This document shows positions 1 through 11,605 of a DNA stretch of 64,000 nucleotides, piece after piece. The notes beneath the pieces were generated by a model that had not been told where the DNA came from, searched no databases, and was given only the letters and a program-made list of their open reading frames with translations. The stretch spans positions 35,159,872-35,223,871 of the forward strand of contig NC_079206.1 of assembly GCF_026745355.1 (NCBI RefSeq), given 5' to 3'. The first letter of the stretch is position 1. Every line of letters starts with the position of its first letter. A program made the position numbers and the translations under genes. The DNA comes from Beta vulgaris subsp. vulgaris (lineage: Eukaryota > Streptophyta > Magnoliopsida > Caryophyllales > Amaranthaceae).

Positions 1-616
1 CCGGAAATATATATTTTTTCGAAAACTAAATCTTTTAGATAAAATATAAAAGATAAATATATATTTTAAAAAGATAAGATTTGAAAATCAGAGATTTTAA
101 AATCAGAAAATCTATTTAAAATCTTTTCCTAACAAACTTAAACTAACTTCCTAAAATTATGGATCTTAGTCAAATTATCCCTAAAAACTCTAACAACTAT
201 ATTGGGCACACAAATACCTTAGGCGCATTATATTAGTTACTTAGTAGTTCCTAAATTAGTTTTAAAGTCTTGTTCCCTAATTATTAAGTCTTGTTCCTAA
301 GCCTTGTTCCTATAGTGCCAGGTCTGTTCCTTTCATGGGAACAGAACCAAGTTCCTTTGAGAATTCATCACGAACTTAATAAAGCTATTACTCAACCTTA
401 ACAAGAAGATTAATAAATACCCTAATGTATTCTAATCTTCATTCCATGCTTGATTCTTCATTTCTCGAACATCTTTACTTCGATCTTGATTAATTCTCCG
501 CTTTAATCTTCAATCAAGTATTCTCTTAGCTCGAGCATGAATTACCTTGCAACAACATAAATAAAATATACTATGTCTTTTGTGGTTAGGTCATCTTCAA
601 AACTCAAGGGTCAACA
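1..616 (-). repeat. Sirevirus-like LTR, outer part (cut by window edge)
   Basis: This stretch aligns over its whole length, with small indels, to about 59930-60533, the end of the LTR of the second Sirevirus-like element. It ends in GGGTCAACA, the same terminus as that LTR (minus-strand start TGTTGACCC). Unlike that LTR it is not followed by the polypyrimidine block ATTTCCCCCTTTTTGA, so it is an outer LTR end: either the start of the 5' LTR of a minus-strand element lying mostly to the left, or a solo LTR. It sits at the edge of the gypsy element that follows. Confidence 0.8.
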
Positions 617-2215
617 ATTGCCAATACGTCACCGTCATCGAGAGGGGTGATCGAAATCAAGTCCCTTAGTACTGGAATCATGTTGCGGACGACTTTAGAA
701 ACGAGCACTTCCTATCAGTGATGGGATTTAGCCCTGCCTATCCCCAAGGTAGGGATTTTTTGAGCTTTAGGCATTCGACTGCCATTCTTTCAAATATAAT
801 TCTCACTTTGCTTTTTTGTTGTTTTGCAGTCATAGCCCGTCAAGAACTCGACGACGAAATGCAGAAGCGACTGACCGCAAATTAGAGAGCTCAGGAGCAA
901 CTTCGACATAAGGCGTCGAACGGATATATGTGGTGCCTCGACCCCCAAAGGTAGCCTTTTCTTATTCTTACTTCATTGCGCTTTGCCATGCTTTCTTTGC
1001 TGCCTCTTTCTCCTTGCATGATCCTTTGAAGAGGCCTAATAACTGTCCTCCTACCGCTTCTGCCATTGTCACCCCTCAAGCGACGAACGAGAGCAGGCAA
1101 GTTGCTAAGGAGGATGCTTCTAGATCGAAGGGGAGGTATGTTGAGCTGCGGGAGGCATGGGAGATCTCTCCCTCTCGAGGGGATGACTCTCCGGCTCCCA
1201 AGAAGAGGAAGACTTCGGATCCGGAGCGTGACACTCGGGTTTTCACGGAAAAGACCACTATCGAGAAGTAAGGCTGCTCTTTTCGACTCGGTGGTGAAGC
1301 GCTTTATCTCAAGGGCCGACATAAAAGCATACGTGAACTTCTGAGGAAGAGGAAGTCGACAACTTCACTCTTCCTGGATTGATGTAAGGTAACATCTTTA
1401 ATTTGCTTATTTTTTGTGATCTGGTGCTAACTTTTCTTCTTCTTTCAGCACTCGATTTGGATGGCTGTGATCAGCCATCGTCACACTGCAAGCTCCCGCA
1501 AGCTTCAAGAGGGGTTGAAAGCTCAAACTAAGTTGGCCACTTAACGGGGCCTGGAGATCGAGAAGCTCAACAAGGACTTCGAGGTGGAGAAGAAGTTGTG
1601 GGCCGAAGAGAAGGCCGCCTTAGAGAAGAAACTCAAGACACTGCGAGCCAACGGATAGCGTTACGTGTACCCAGAAGCTCATAATCCGGGAGTGAAAAAA
1701 CTCCGAGGGCGGTAGGATGTTTGCTGCCAACATGGGATTAGAAGCAACTGAGATTGCTACTTGAGAGACTGTGACCAAGCTTCGGGAGGCCTTGAGGAAG
1801 ATACACCGTTTGGCTTATTGGGATAGGGTCGAAGCAGAGTATAATGCAGTAGTTAACGCCGAACTCAAGGTGGACGACAGCGTAGACATATGGGACCTTT
1901 TAGGAGAGGGCATTCCGCTGATCGAGGGAGTGCCCTCGACTGTCGATGTACCCATCATCGGAGGAGAGGAGGCCCATGAGGAGGATTCGAAGGAGCGGCA
2001 GAACTCGAGCAACCATACCTCTTGTGAGAGTGATGACGATGAAGAGGATGGTGGTGAAGAGGAAGTCCCTCAGACCTCGGGTAGCGAGACCTCGAGTAAT
2101 CCTGCTTAGTTTTGTATTTACTGGACAACTTTTTGTTTTTTAGCTTTTTGCTTCTTTTGGATGTATTTACCTAAGCCTTGAGTGACTTTTAGGATGTAAC
2201 CCTTTTTCTTGAATG
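617..2215 (+). pseudogene. Antisense accessory unit of gypsy element, copy 1 (coiled-coil, decayed)
   Basis: Plus-strand coding-like sequence lying downstream of, and antisense to, the minus-strand gypsy pol. Readable pieces are an exon near 831-900 after a pyrimidine-rich TTTTGCAG acceptor, a 113-codon stretch 930-1271 overlapping a second frame 1066-1344 that contains FDSVVKRFISRADIKA, a likely intron from GTAAGG near 1386 to TTCTTTCAG near 1448, then a Lys/Glu-rich coiled-coil stretch about 1449-1660 and an acidic tail 1771-2109. Internal stops and frame changes make it a pseudogene. Extra antisense ORFs near the 3' end are known for Tat-lineage gypsy elements; placing this one there is inference. 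A weak poly(A)-like AATGAAATA lies near 2211. Confidence 0.5.
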
Positions 2216-2440
2216 AAATAGATTCTTTTGGCACATTTTCTCTTGATTTGTTCTTTTACTCCAGTCTCTCGATATGTGGATGCTCGAGACTTAGAGTCCC
2301 TCGAGGACTTTGGCACCCCTTTTATGGGCCATAGCTCATGCGGCGCGTCGCGCCTGATGCGCTTTTCTAGGATTTGACACGTAGAACTCATTGTAAGGTT
2401 GGTCATTAATGCCTTTCTGGGGAATTGTAATCTTATTTGC

Positions 2441-2447
2441 TTATAAG
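2441..2447 (+). promoter_or_regulatory. TATA box of antisense unit copy 2
   Basis: TTATAAGTAGGG stands about 95 bases upstream of the ATG at 2542. Between them is a CT-rich leader with repeated TCTC, as in plant transcription start regions. No minus-strand coding is seen here, so this looks like a promoter driving the plus-strand unit. It could instead be an old LTR promoter. Confidence 0.45.
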
Positions 2448-2541
2448 TAGGGACAGAAGCCCCGCAAAAATCATAATCTCATTTTTATTCTCTCTCTCTT
2501 TAACTTAACCTTCATCCCTTCTTTCTTAACCTCGACCGGCG

Positions 2542-3640
2542 ATGTCTCAACCTTTGATCACCGCTGAAGCCCTTCGAGCGGCCAAGCGCCGCCAACTGGC
2601 CAAGTCTAGTTCTAGCTCGTCTTCCGCCTCAAAGGCAGCAACGGGGGCTTCGATCGTGAAGCTCGAGGCTAATCCCTCAAATGAGGGGGGGGAAGCTGCC
2701 CCCAAGTATCTTTGCTCCAAAGCCTGCGCCAAAGGAGGTTAAGGTCGAGGACCCATCGGCGGCTGCTGCCTCGAGTGCCATGGTTGCCAAGGTCTCGAAG
2801 AAGAGGCAGTGGCCTTAGGACACCAGCAGACTACCCTTCTTAGCCATCTCGAGGGCCGAAATGAAAGCGAGACGTGACAAGGCCTCGGAACACCTCATGA
2901 CTAAGGTAGATGAGAAGGCATGTCTGACCCTTGATGGGCAGAAGGTCGAGGCCGTTAAGGCGACCCTGACCGAGGTAGGATTATTCTCTTTTCCTTGCTT
3001 TGAATGTTTTTGTTTGTTTAGTGACACTAATTTTCCCTTTTTGTGCCAGTTGTCGATCCGGGTGTTAACACTGGCTCGAAGGTATATGCCGGGGATAGCT
3101 GTCGGAACTTCATCAAGGGAGATGTCCTGCGACAAAAGGACAACTATCGTTAGTCGGCTGCGCTTGGCCGAGATGTGGCTCTCGGAGGATCAAGAGACCA
3201 TGGTAAAGGCTAACAAGGCCTTTTAAGAGAAGGTGGCGGAGCTCGAACATGTTGTCGAGGTCGCCACAGCTCAGAGGGAGTCTACCAGCAAGAGGCGGAG
3301 GGAGGCCCTCATAGACTGCAAGAAGGCCGACGAGCGAGTAGAGAAGACCTAAAAGAATGCTGAGGAGGCTATTGCCAAGGCTCGGGACTACCAGAAGGCG
3401 ATAGTCAATGACTAGAAAGTTTCTGCCGAGGGGAGGACCTTCCTCGAGGACGCCTCCCTGCAGGCTTCCGAGATAGGCCCGGTCGAGGCGCTCCAGAAGG
3501 TACGATTGGTCCATGAAAGGATCGCTCCCAGCCTATCTTGGCTGAAGTCGAGGAAGGCGTCAAGGAACTTTCCCAGGAAGAAGTAGAGGCTCTTTCTCAC
3601 GTTGAGGGTCGGGTTCCTCCACCTGCAAATCTCGAGGGAT
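2542..3640 (+). pseudogene. Antisense accessory unit of gypsy element, copy 2 (coiled-coil)
   Basis: It starts with MSQPLITAEALRAAKRRQ and a serine run, then breaks frame at an eight-G run (2685-2692). It continues in another frame through an Ala/Lys-rich stretch to ISRAEMKARRDKASEHL. A probable intron runs from GTAGGA near 2975 to TTGTGCCAG near 3050. After it comes a charged, heptad-like coiled coil (KRRREALIDCKKADERVEK and onward) with a few in-frame stops. ISRAEMKA matches ISRADIKA of copy 1 and the intron falls in a similar place, so the two units are paralogous tandem copies. No enzymatic domain is recognised. Likely the antisense ORF of a Tat-type gypsy element; function unknown. Confidence 0.5.
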
Positions 3641-3829
3641 GAACCCAGGCTCTTCCTTCTTTTCTTCCGTCTCCTCGTTTTTCTCTTCCTTCTCTTCTCT
3701 AGGCTCTTCTTTATTTTCTTATGTCTCCTACTAGGGTTAATGTTAAACCCTTAAGTTTTCTTGTTTGATCTAAGCCCTTTCTTGAACTTGTAATGTAGTA
3801 GCTTCGATAGCTTGTACCATGATTAATGG

Positions 3830-3835
3830 AATAAA
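3830..3835 (+). terminator. Poly(A) signal of antisense unit copy 2
   Basis: A consensus AATAAA sits about 190 bases after the last coiled-coil codons of the plus-strand unit, in a T-rich 3' UTR-like context (TTGATTCTTTGTTG follows). Together with the TATA box at 2441 and the intron it gives this antisense segment the outline of a transcription unit. Confidence 0.4.
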
Positions 3836-4171
3836 ACTTGATTCTTTGTTGTTTTCAAGTTTCTGCCTTCGAGCTTTTACATTTTTCTATTTTTGACTTC
3901 GAAACACATGTTGATGAGCAAACTCGAGGGACAAACTCGAGGGTCGTTTAATAAAATAAGTCATATTTACAAAGGCTAACTTAACCACTGCTATGAGAAC
4001 CAATACCCGAAAATTAAGGCAAGTGACTCTTACAAAGTTTTTTGATGCAATGAGATCTAGTGCCTTAAAAAATTTACAAAAGAAGTTATGTTATCTTCAT
4101 GCAGTATGCCCCCAAGCTCGAGAGACAAACTTTCAGACATAGAACTTACGGAGATTATCCGCATTCCATAG

Positions 4172-5830
4172 TCAAAGAAGAGGACGTCCCTCTTGGTCTT
4201 CAAGGCGATAGGTGCCGGGACGGACCACCGAGGTGACTCGATATAGGCCCTCCCAGTTAGGCTGCAGTTTACCCAACTTAGGTTCTCGGCCAGTTGCTTC
4301 GAACTTCCTTAGCACCCAATCATCGACCTGGAAGGGTCGATATTTGACTCGACGGTTGAACAACCGAGTAAGCTTGAGCTTGAAGGAGATGGATTTTAAA
4401 AGAGTCGTGCCTCGAGTTGATTTTATTCTCTTCCTCATTAAGGTCGTGGTCATATAATGTGATCCGGGGTGATGGGATGCCCAACTCAACAGGTAGGACA
4501 GCTTCGCTGCCGTATACCAAGTTGAATGGCGAGTGGCCCGTCGCTTCTCGAACAGTCGTCCTTATTGACCATAAGATACTAGGAAGGTCATCGATCCATG
4601 AGCCCTTAGCTCCTTCGAGCATTATTTTCAGCCCTTTCAAGACTACTTTGTTCGCTTCTTCTGCCTGTCCATTAGTCTGGGATCGACTAACAGCGGAGAA
4701 TCTGGTTTCAATGCCGAACTTGGAGCAGTAATCTCGAGTGGGACCATTGTTGAATTGTCGTCCATTATCTGATATAAGGACTCGAGGGACCCCAAATCGG
4801 GTGATTAACTGATGCCAGATGAACTGCTGAACCTGTTTGTCAGTGATTAAGGCCAGAGGTACTTCCTCGACCCACTTTGTAAAGTAGTCGACCGCCACCA
4901 GTAGGAACCTTCGTTGTCCTGAAGCTCGAGGGAAAGGTCCAAGGAGGTCCATTCCGCACATATCAAGCGGTAGAGGGGCCTGGATGGTGGTCAAGAAGCT
5001 TGCAGCTTGGTGAGGATAATTAGCATGCATCTAGCAATCTTTGCATCTTTGGACCATCTTCAAGGCATCCTCCCTCATGGCGGGCCAGTAATACCCTTCT
5101 CGAAGAGCTTTAGCAGTGATAGTTTAAGCATCTTGGTGCCTTCCACGTGCCCTCTGATGTACAATTGGGGGTGAGGCAGCGGAGAAGTGGATGATAAACG
5201 ACTTTTTGTATAATTGTCCCTCGTGATATGTGAACCATCGAGCTCGCATTTGAACTCTGTCTGCCTCGAGCTCATTTTCGGGGAGGATGCCATCTCGAGA
5301 GAAGGATATGATTTTGTCCATCCAATTAGTAATTATGTCAAGAGTGGTTACCCCTCTGTTGTTGCTGGGTGCCTTTGAAACATTCCACATGATGGGTCGA
5401 GGCGATAGGTCCTTAGCTGAGCTTGCTAGCCTCAACAGCTTATCCACCTGTTGATTCTCATATCAAGGTATGTGAGTGATGGTGAAGAGTAATAGGCCCA
5501 AAATTTCTTCCTTCGCCTTCCTCAGATACATCTTCATGTTGTCCTCCTTAGCTTCGAACTCCCCTATCACCTGCCCAAAGATGAGCTGGGAATCGGAGTG
5601 GTTGTTTCCTTCGATTACCTTCCGGATGGGCTGACCTGTAATAACTTTGATGGGGTGAGCTTGAAAGTAGAATTTGAGCTTCCAAGTGGCAAGAACTAGG
5701 GCAAAGATCATTTTTTCGATGGAGGGATACTTGCCCTCCGCACCTCGAATGGCGTGGCTTATGAAGTATGCCAGATATTGATTTTTTCTCGCGTTCGGCC
5801 ACTAGGACTGCGCTAAGAGCACGCTCCGAT
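4172..5830 (-). pseudogene. pol: Ty3/gypsy pol, RNase H to integrase (minus strand)
   Basis: Read on the minus strand from 5830 leftward. RNase H begins with SERALSAVLVAERE and runs on through AIRGAEGKYPSIEKMIFAL. The integrase zinc-binding region ends in CKDC followed by a stop at 5031 where Gln is usual. The integrase core (5030-4320) has MDLLGPFPRASGQRRFLLVA, VDYFTKWVE and ISDNGRQFNN, so two acidic catalytic positions are visible. Further on come SRSQTNGQAEEANK and YGSEAVLPVELGIPSPR. The integrase C-terminus overlaps in another frame at 4489-4172 (KYRPFQVDDWVLRKF). Sequence style fits the non-chromoviral Tat group. Frameshifts and stops make it inactive. Confidence 0.85.
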
Positions 5831-7205
5831 TGATGCGAAATTGGACTCCTCTCACGTGTGTGTTTAGAAGAACCAATAACACAATGCGGCGGAAAACGAA
5901 CGAACAATGGATATAGACTTTTAGTCGAAAGAAAAACTCTTAAAACTAAAAGAATTGTTTGATAAACACAACTCAATGAAGAATGGTGTTTAGGATAGTT
6001 TGAACTATAAGCTAAAAGAATCTCCACTCTTAAAGCTAGTAGTTTGCTTAAGTTTTCACAAGCTTTACTCACTTATGATTGCTTAAGGGTTCTAAAACAA
6101 GTTAAAGGCTTCACTCACCTTAAACATGATTTAGGATGGGTTTGAGAGTATTTTTATTAGCTTCACTCACTAATTATCCTAACTCTCTCTCAAATTAAGC
6201 TTCACTCACTTAACTTAAGGGTTTTGAGATTAAGTTCACTCCTTAACCACAAGAAGAAATTTTGGATTTAACCCTCCCATTTTTCAATAAGCACATAGCT
6301 CAATTTTCAACATTCAAAAACCTATTTTTATTGATAACCCAAGTTACATATATATAGTACATAGATTGAAAGACTTACTACAAAATAAGCTAAGTCTAAT
6401 ACACTAGAAGATTAAACAAAGCAATAATACTACAAAAGCATTCCTAAGTAGCCGAAATACTTCTCCTAGCTTTCCTTGGTTGTGATGCTTCCAAGTAGCT
6501 GCACCAAGGGTCCAATGAGAGTCTTTCCTTCATGTGAAGACTCCTCCCTTCAAGAAAACTCATAATGGCTGCTGCAAATACCCCTTGGACGTCCAACATG
6601 GCAACATTACATCCTAGGCTAAGTAGGAGTACAACCGGTTTACAAGTAATTACATGTTACAAAACTGATTTTTGGAGCTAAGTAGCTAACTATTACACTT
6701 AGTGCAAGTAAAGCAAGTTTAGGACTAAACTAACACTAATTAAACATAAGCACCTCAAGCACACACCTCCCTAACTCCCTTAGGCAGCTGCTTGCTTCCT
6801 TACTTAGCTTCTCCTCCTTCCTTTGTTAAAATCAGTGAAACAACGTCTCAAAGGAAAGGCTGCTGTTACTTCGTTTCTTCATGAAATGTAACAAAATTTG
6901 GTAGGATTAAACTTCAAGATGTTAGCAATCCAACAAAAAAAGAATCACTGGAAAATGATTTATAGATTGCTCACAATAGCAAAAACAATTTCGCTGCGCT
7001 AGAGTCTCTGAGAACGTGAACATCTTCACTTCTACTCTCCTTTATGCAGCCTTTAGAGATCATTGCTCTTAAAGATATATCATTTGGTTGCCTTCCACCA
7101 TTTAAGCCCTTAATTCCATTCTTAATCCATAAGATTAACCATATCCATAGATTAAAGTGACCTATGGACATCTTTCGACTAATAAGGCCTTTCCATTTCG
7201 CATCA
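5831..7205. mobile_element. Solo-LTR-like insertion inside gypsy pol
   Basis: The gypsy RNase H reading is interrupted here: LFVYLAVS stops at about 7211 and SERALSAV resumes at about 5830. The insert starts TGATGCGAAAT and ends ATTTCGCATCA, an exact 11-base inverted repeat with TG...CA ends, and is flanked by the 5-base direct repeat CCGAT (5826-5830, 7206-7210). It holds no pol domain. TG/CA ends plus a 5-bp duplication point to a solo LTR of about 1.4 kb. Its internal text, with repeated TTCACTCA phrases, recalls the Sirevirus-like LTRs elsewhere in the window. An uncommon TIR transposon is the alternative. Confidence 0.6.
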
Positions 7206-7210
7206 CCGAT

Positions 7211-7905
7211 ACAGCCAAGTAGACAAAGAGCGTCTCTCCTGGTAAAGCTGAGACTAATTTAGGGAGGTTGGCCAGGTGGGACTTGAGCTGTTGAAAAGCT
7301 TTCTGCAGACTTGTCACATTTGAACGTCGACTGTTTCAAGGCTCGAAAGTAATGGAGGCTTTTGTCGGAAGACCGATAAAGGAATTGCCCTAAGGCCGCC
7401 ATACAACTGATTAGACGCTGGACTTCCCTGACGGTTCCAGGACTCTTCATTTCAATAATGGCCTGAATTTTTTCAGGGTTGGCTTCTATCCCTCTTTCGT
7501 CGACACGAAACCCGAGGCAATTTCCCTCTCTTACTCCGAAGACATATTTCTTCGGATTCAGCTTCATATTGTAGGCGCGCAGGGTTGAAAGTGTTTCCCT
7601 CAAGTCTGAGACATAGTCCCCTTCTTGTTTGCTTTTTACGATCATGTCGTCGACGTAGACTTGCACATTTCATCCGATATGTTTCTTGAACATTTTGTTC
7701 ACGAAGCGCTGGTAAGTAGCCCGGCTTTCTTGAGACCGAAGGGCATAACTTTGTAACAATACACACCAAATTGGTGGTGAAAGCGGTGTGCACCTGGTCT
7801 TCTACGGCCATAGGGATCTGGTGGTAACCCGCATTCGCATCCACAAAACTGAACAACGCGTGGCCCGCCGTCGAGTCGACCAGCCTGTCAATCTTGGGGA
7901 GGAAA
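7211..7905 (-). pseudogene. pol: Ty3/gypsy pol, reverse transcriptase part (minus strand)
   Basis: The minus strand reads LPKIDRLVDSTAGHALFSFVDA, AGYHQIPMAVEDQVHTAF, then after frame changes QVYVDDMIVKSKQ (the YVDD catalytic motif), LRAYNMKLNPKKYVFGV, GFRVDERGIEANPEKI and LPGETLFVYLAVS, which runs into RNase H across the insertion at 5831-7205. This is the middle and C-terminal part of a gypsy RT. The N-terminal RT, protease and gag are missing: at about 7905-7911 the sequence switches abruptly to a plus-strand copia element. Confidence 0.85.
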
Positions 7906-7910
7906 AGAAG

Positions 7911-10900
7911 TCTGGGGCTTCCACTTGAGGTATATATGTTATAGAAATCAATTTTAACTTCTACTTCTTTATGGGTACTTGATACCGGTTGTGGTTCTCA
8001 CATAGTTAATGATGTGCATGGACTAAAAAAAAGTAGGAAGCTGGCAAAAGGCAAGGTAGAGCTATGCGTTGGAAATGGAGAACGAGTTGATGCACTTGTC
8101 ATAGGGAGCTATAGTCTACACTTGCCATCTGGGCTTATTTTAGAATGAAATAATTGTTATTTTGTTCATGCAATAACTAAGAACATAATTTCGGTTTCAG
8201 TTTTTTATTCTGAAGGTTTTTGCTTTGAAATAAAGAAAATGTTGTTCCATTTCTTAATAATATGTTCTATGCCAAGCTAAATTGATAAATGGTTTATATG
8301 TGCTTGATAAATCATTACAAGTCTATAACATAGATAGCAAGAAACAAAAATCAAATGATTCTAACCTAACCTATATTTGGCATTGTCGAATGGGTCATAT
8401 AAACCAAAAGCGCATTCACAAGTTACAAAAGGACGGTATAATTCCATCATTTGATTTCGAATCATTTGATGTATGTGAATCATGCTTAATGGGAAGATGA
8501 CAAAATCACCATTTACTGGAAAAGGTGAAAGGGCCAGCGATCTTTTAGGACTCATACATCAGATGTGTGTGGTCCTATGAGCACAAAGGCAAGGGGAGGG
8601 TTTAATATTTCATCACCTTCACTGATGATTTGAGTAGATATGGCTATTTACTTGATGAAACATAAGTCGGAATCTTTTGATAGATTCAAAGAGTTCCAAA
8701 ATGAAGTAAGAATCAACTTGGTAAGACAATAAAAGCACTGATCCGATCGTGGTGGTGATATTTGAGCCAAGAGTTTGATGATCATCTAAAGGATTGTGGA
8801 ATTCTTTCACAATTAACTCCACCAGGAACACCACAGTTAAATGGTGTATCTGAAAGGAGGAATCGAACATTACTAGATATGGTTCGATCAAGATGAGTCT
8901 TTCTGATCTTCCGATTTCTTTTTGGGGATACGCTCTCGAAACTGCTGCACACACACTAAATAGGAGCCCGTCAAAGGCTGTAGAAAAGACTCCATATGAG
9001 TTATGGAATGGAAAACCTCCAAACTTGTCTTTTCTTAAAATCTGGGGATGCGAGGTCTATGTAAAGCGGTTACTATCAGACAAACTCGCACCCAAGTCAG
9101 ATAAATGTCTCTTTGTGGGATATCCAAAAGAGACAAGGGGTTATTACTTCTATAACCGTCAAGAGAACAAAGTGTTTGTTGCTCGTGATGGTGTCTTTCT
9201 TGAAAAGGAATTTGTTTCTAGAAAGACAAGTGGGAGTAAAATAACACTCGAAGAAATTCGAGATGAGCAACAACTGGACGTGGCTCACACCATGTCAGAG
9301 ACGGCCCAACAAGACGAAAGTCATGTTAGGAGATAACGTATTCAACGCGTAGAACCTCCTACCGTCCCATTCGAATTGAATCAACGAAAATCTTCAAACT
9401 GTTGAAGAGAACTTTCTCTTGATGCTCAGACCCCGCGTAGGTCTAGTAGACCAAGGATTCCAAACAAAAGGTTGGTTGATTTCCTAATGACTGAAAATTC
9501 TGAAATTATGATTTTGGAAAATTCAGAACCTACTACCTACAAACAAGCTTTGACGAGCCCAGACTCTGAGAAATGGCTTGAGGCCATGAAATCCGAGTTA
9601 GACTCCATGTCTGAGAATAAAGTTTGGACATTGGTTGACTTGCCTGATGGGGTTAGCCCTATTGGATGCAAGTGGGTGTTCAAATTGAAAACAGACAAAG
9701 ATGGAAATGTCTATGTCTACAAAGCAAGACTGGTTGCAAAAGGATTCAGACAAGTTCATGGTATAGACTATGATGAGACCTTTTCTCCAGTAGCAATGCT
9801 TAAATCAATTCGGATACTTTTAGCGATTGCTGCATTTTCGATTACGAAATTTGGCAGATGGATGTCAAAACCGCATTCTTGAATGGGTTCTTGAATGAGG
9901 ATGTGTACATGACACAACCTGAAGGTTTTGAAGATCCAGAAAATCCTAAAAGGGTTTGCAAGCTTCAGAGATCCATTTATGGATTGAAGCAGGCATCTCG
10001 GAGCTGGAATCTTCGGTTTGATGAGGCAATCAAACAATTTGGTTTCATCAAAAGCGAAGAAGAGTCTTGTGTTTACAAGAAGTTTAGTGGGAGCAGCTTA
10101 GTTTTCTTGGTTCTTATGTAGATGACATACTAATCATGGGAAAGACATACCAATGCTTGAGTCAGTCAAGGAATGGTTAAAAAGTTGTTTCTCTATGAAG
10201 GACCTTGGAGAAGCTGAGTACATACTGGGAATCAAAATCCATAGAGATAGGTCTCGAAGGATGATTGGGCTAAGTCAAGAAACTTATATTGATAAGGTTC
10301 TTACAAGGTTCAACATGGAAAACTCGAAGAAGGTTTCGTTCCCATGTCACATGTGATATCGCTTAGCAAGAGTCAGTGCCCGATTGAGCCTGATGAGTTA
10401 AAGCGAATGAGTAGCATTCCTTATGCTTCGGCTATAGGGTCTATCATGTATGCCATGATAAGTACTCGACCTGATGTTGATATGCCTTGAGCATGTGTAG
10501 CAGGTTCCAAGCAAATCCAGGAGAAGCACACTGGATGCAGCTAAGAGCATCCTTAAGTACTTAAGGAGGACTAAAGGCATGTTCTTAGTATATGGGGGAC
10601 AAAGTGAGTTGGTTGTTGAAGGTTACACGGATGCAAGCTTCCAAACCGACAGAGATGACTACCGCTCTCAGTCAGGGTATGTCTTTCGTCTATATGGAGG
10701 AGCAGTGAGCTGGAAGAGCTCAAAGAAAAGCACTGTAGCAGACTCTACAACAGAACATTTAGCAGCAGTTGAAGCAGCTAAGGAAGCAGTTTGGATAAAG
10801 AAATTCTTGACAGAGCTGGATATCGTACCTAGTTTCGGAAGGAATTGAGTTGTTTTGTGACAACAATGGTGCTATTGCGCAAGCAAAAACCAAGGTCACA

Positions 10901-11090
10901 TAAGTCCAAACATGTGATGAGGAAGTATCACCTCATTCGAGAGATAGTTGACAGGAAGGATGTCAGAATCTGCAAAGTTCATACGGATGAGAACGTGGCT
11001 GATCCGCTAACTAAACCACTACCTCAACCCAAGCATGAGTGTCACGCTAGGGCTATAGGCTTGAAGATAATGTTAGAGTGGCTTTAGATT
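7911..11090 (+). pseudogene. pol: Ty1/copia pol, protease to RNase H (plus strand)
   Basis: Reading starts in the protease region (LDTGCGSHIVNDVHGL near 7977, then LAKGKVELCVGNGERV). Next are the GAG-pre-integrase domain (WHCRMGHINQKRIHKLQ at about 8368, CESCLMGR), a decayed integrase core to about 8890, an integrase C-terminal part (8893-9336, NRSPSKAVEKTPYELWNGK), RT (9472-10356; GCKWVFKLK, YGLKQASRSWN, and YVDD at 10115-10126 in a shifted frame) and RNase H (10579-11087; VEGYTDASFQTD, ADPLTKPLPQPKHECH). Many frameshifts and stops interrupt it. Gag and the 5' LTR are absent. The style suits a Tork/TNT-like lineage, which I infer from motifs only. Confidence 0.88.
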
Positions 11091-11605
11091 GTACTAGGTT
11101 TAGAGAAACTTTTACAATGTAAAGACATGGTTTTGCTATTTATGTTTATGAATAAATTTTGTCTTATTTAATTTTGGTTTGGTATTAAATAAAATGTCCA
11201 AAATATATCTTGAATTCTATGGTTTTGTCAAATATGTGATTTGATGAATGAAACACCATAAGTGAACAGAATTCATAGAATATTAAAGTTCCTAATCTAA
11301 GTCATTAAACTGGACATAAATGACTTTTAAAGGATTAGCATATAAGATTGATTGATAGCGCGTTTCATGGGCTATGGAAACATAGAGATGTTTAATCAAT
11401 CATATGGATATGTATAGTTGATACATAGTCGAACTTGACCTACTTAGAAGTTTTATAACTTCGAAATTATATTAGTAGATTCCTGAGACATGAGTAAAAA
11501 TTACTTAGCCCAATGATTGTATATAGCTTTGATACTGTCAAACGTCATGCCGTAAAAGGGGACTATAAAGGCAGCATTCAGGTTGTGCTAAAAGTTGAGT
11601 GGGAG
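11091..11605 (+). other. Copia 3' untranslated region with polypurine tract
   Basis: A non-coding stretch between the RNase H end and the 3' LTR. It closes with GAGTGGGAG (11599-11605 region), the usual polypurine tract position just ahead of the LTR. No ORF or other gene is seen. Confidence 0.5.

Noticed and set aside
1815..2012. Minus-strand ORFs over 1-4100 as gypsy genes
   Set aside because: They mirror the plus-strand coiled-coil codons and contain no gag or pol motif; the plus frame has the composition of coding sequence.
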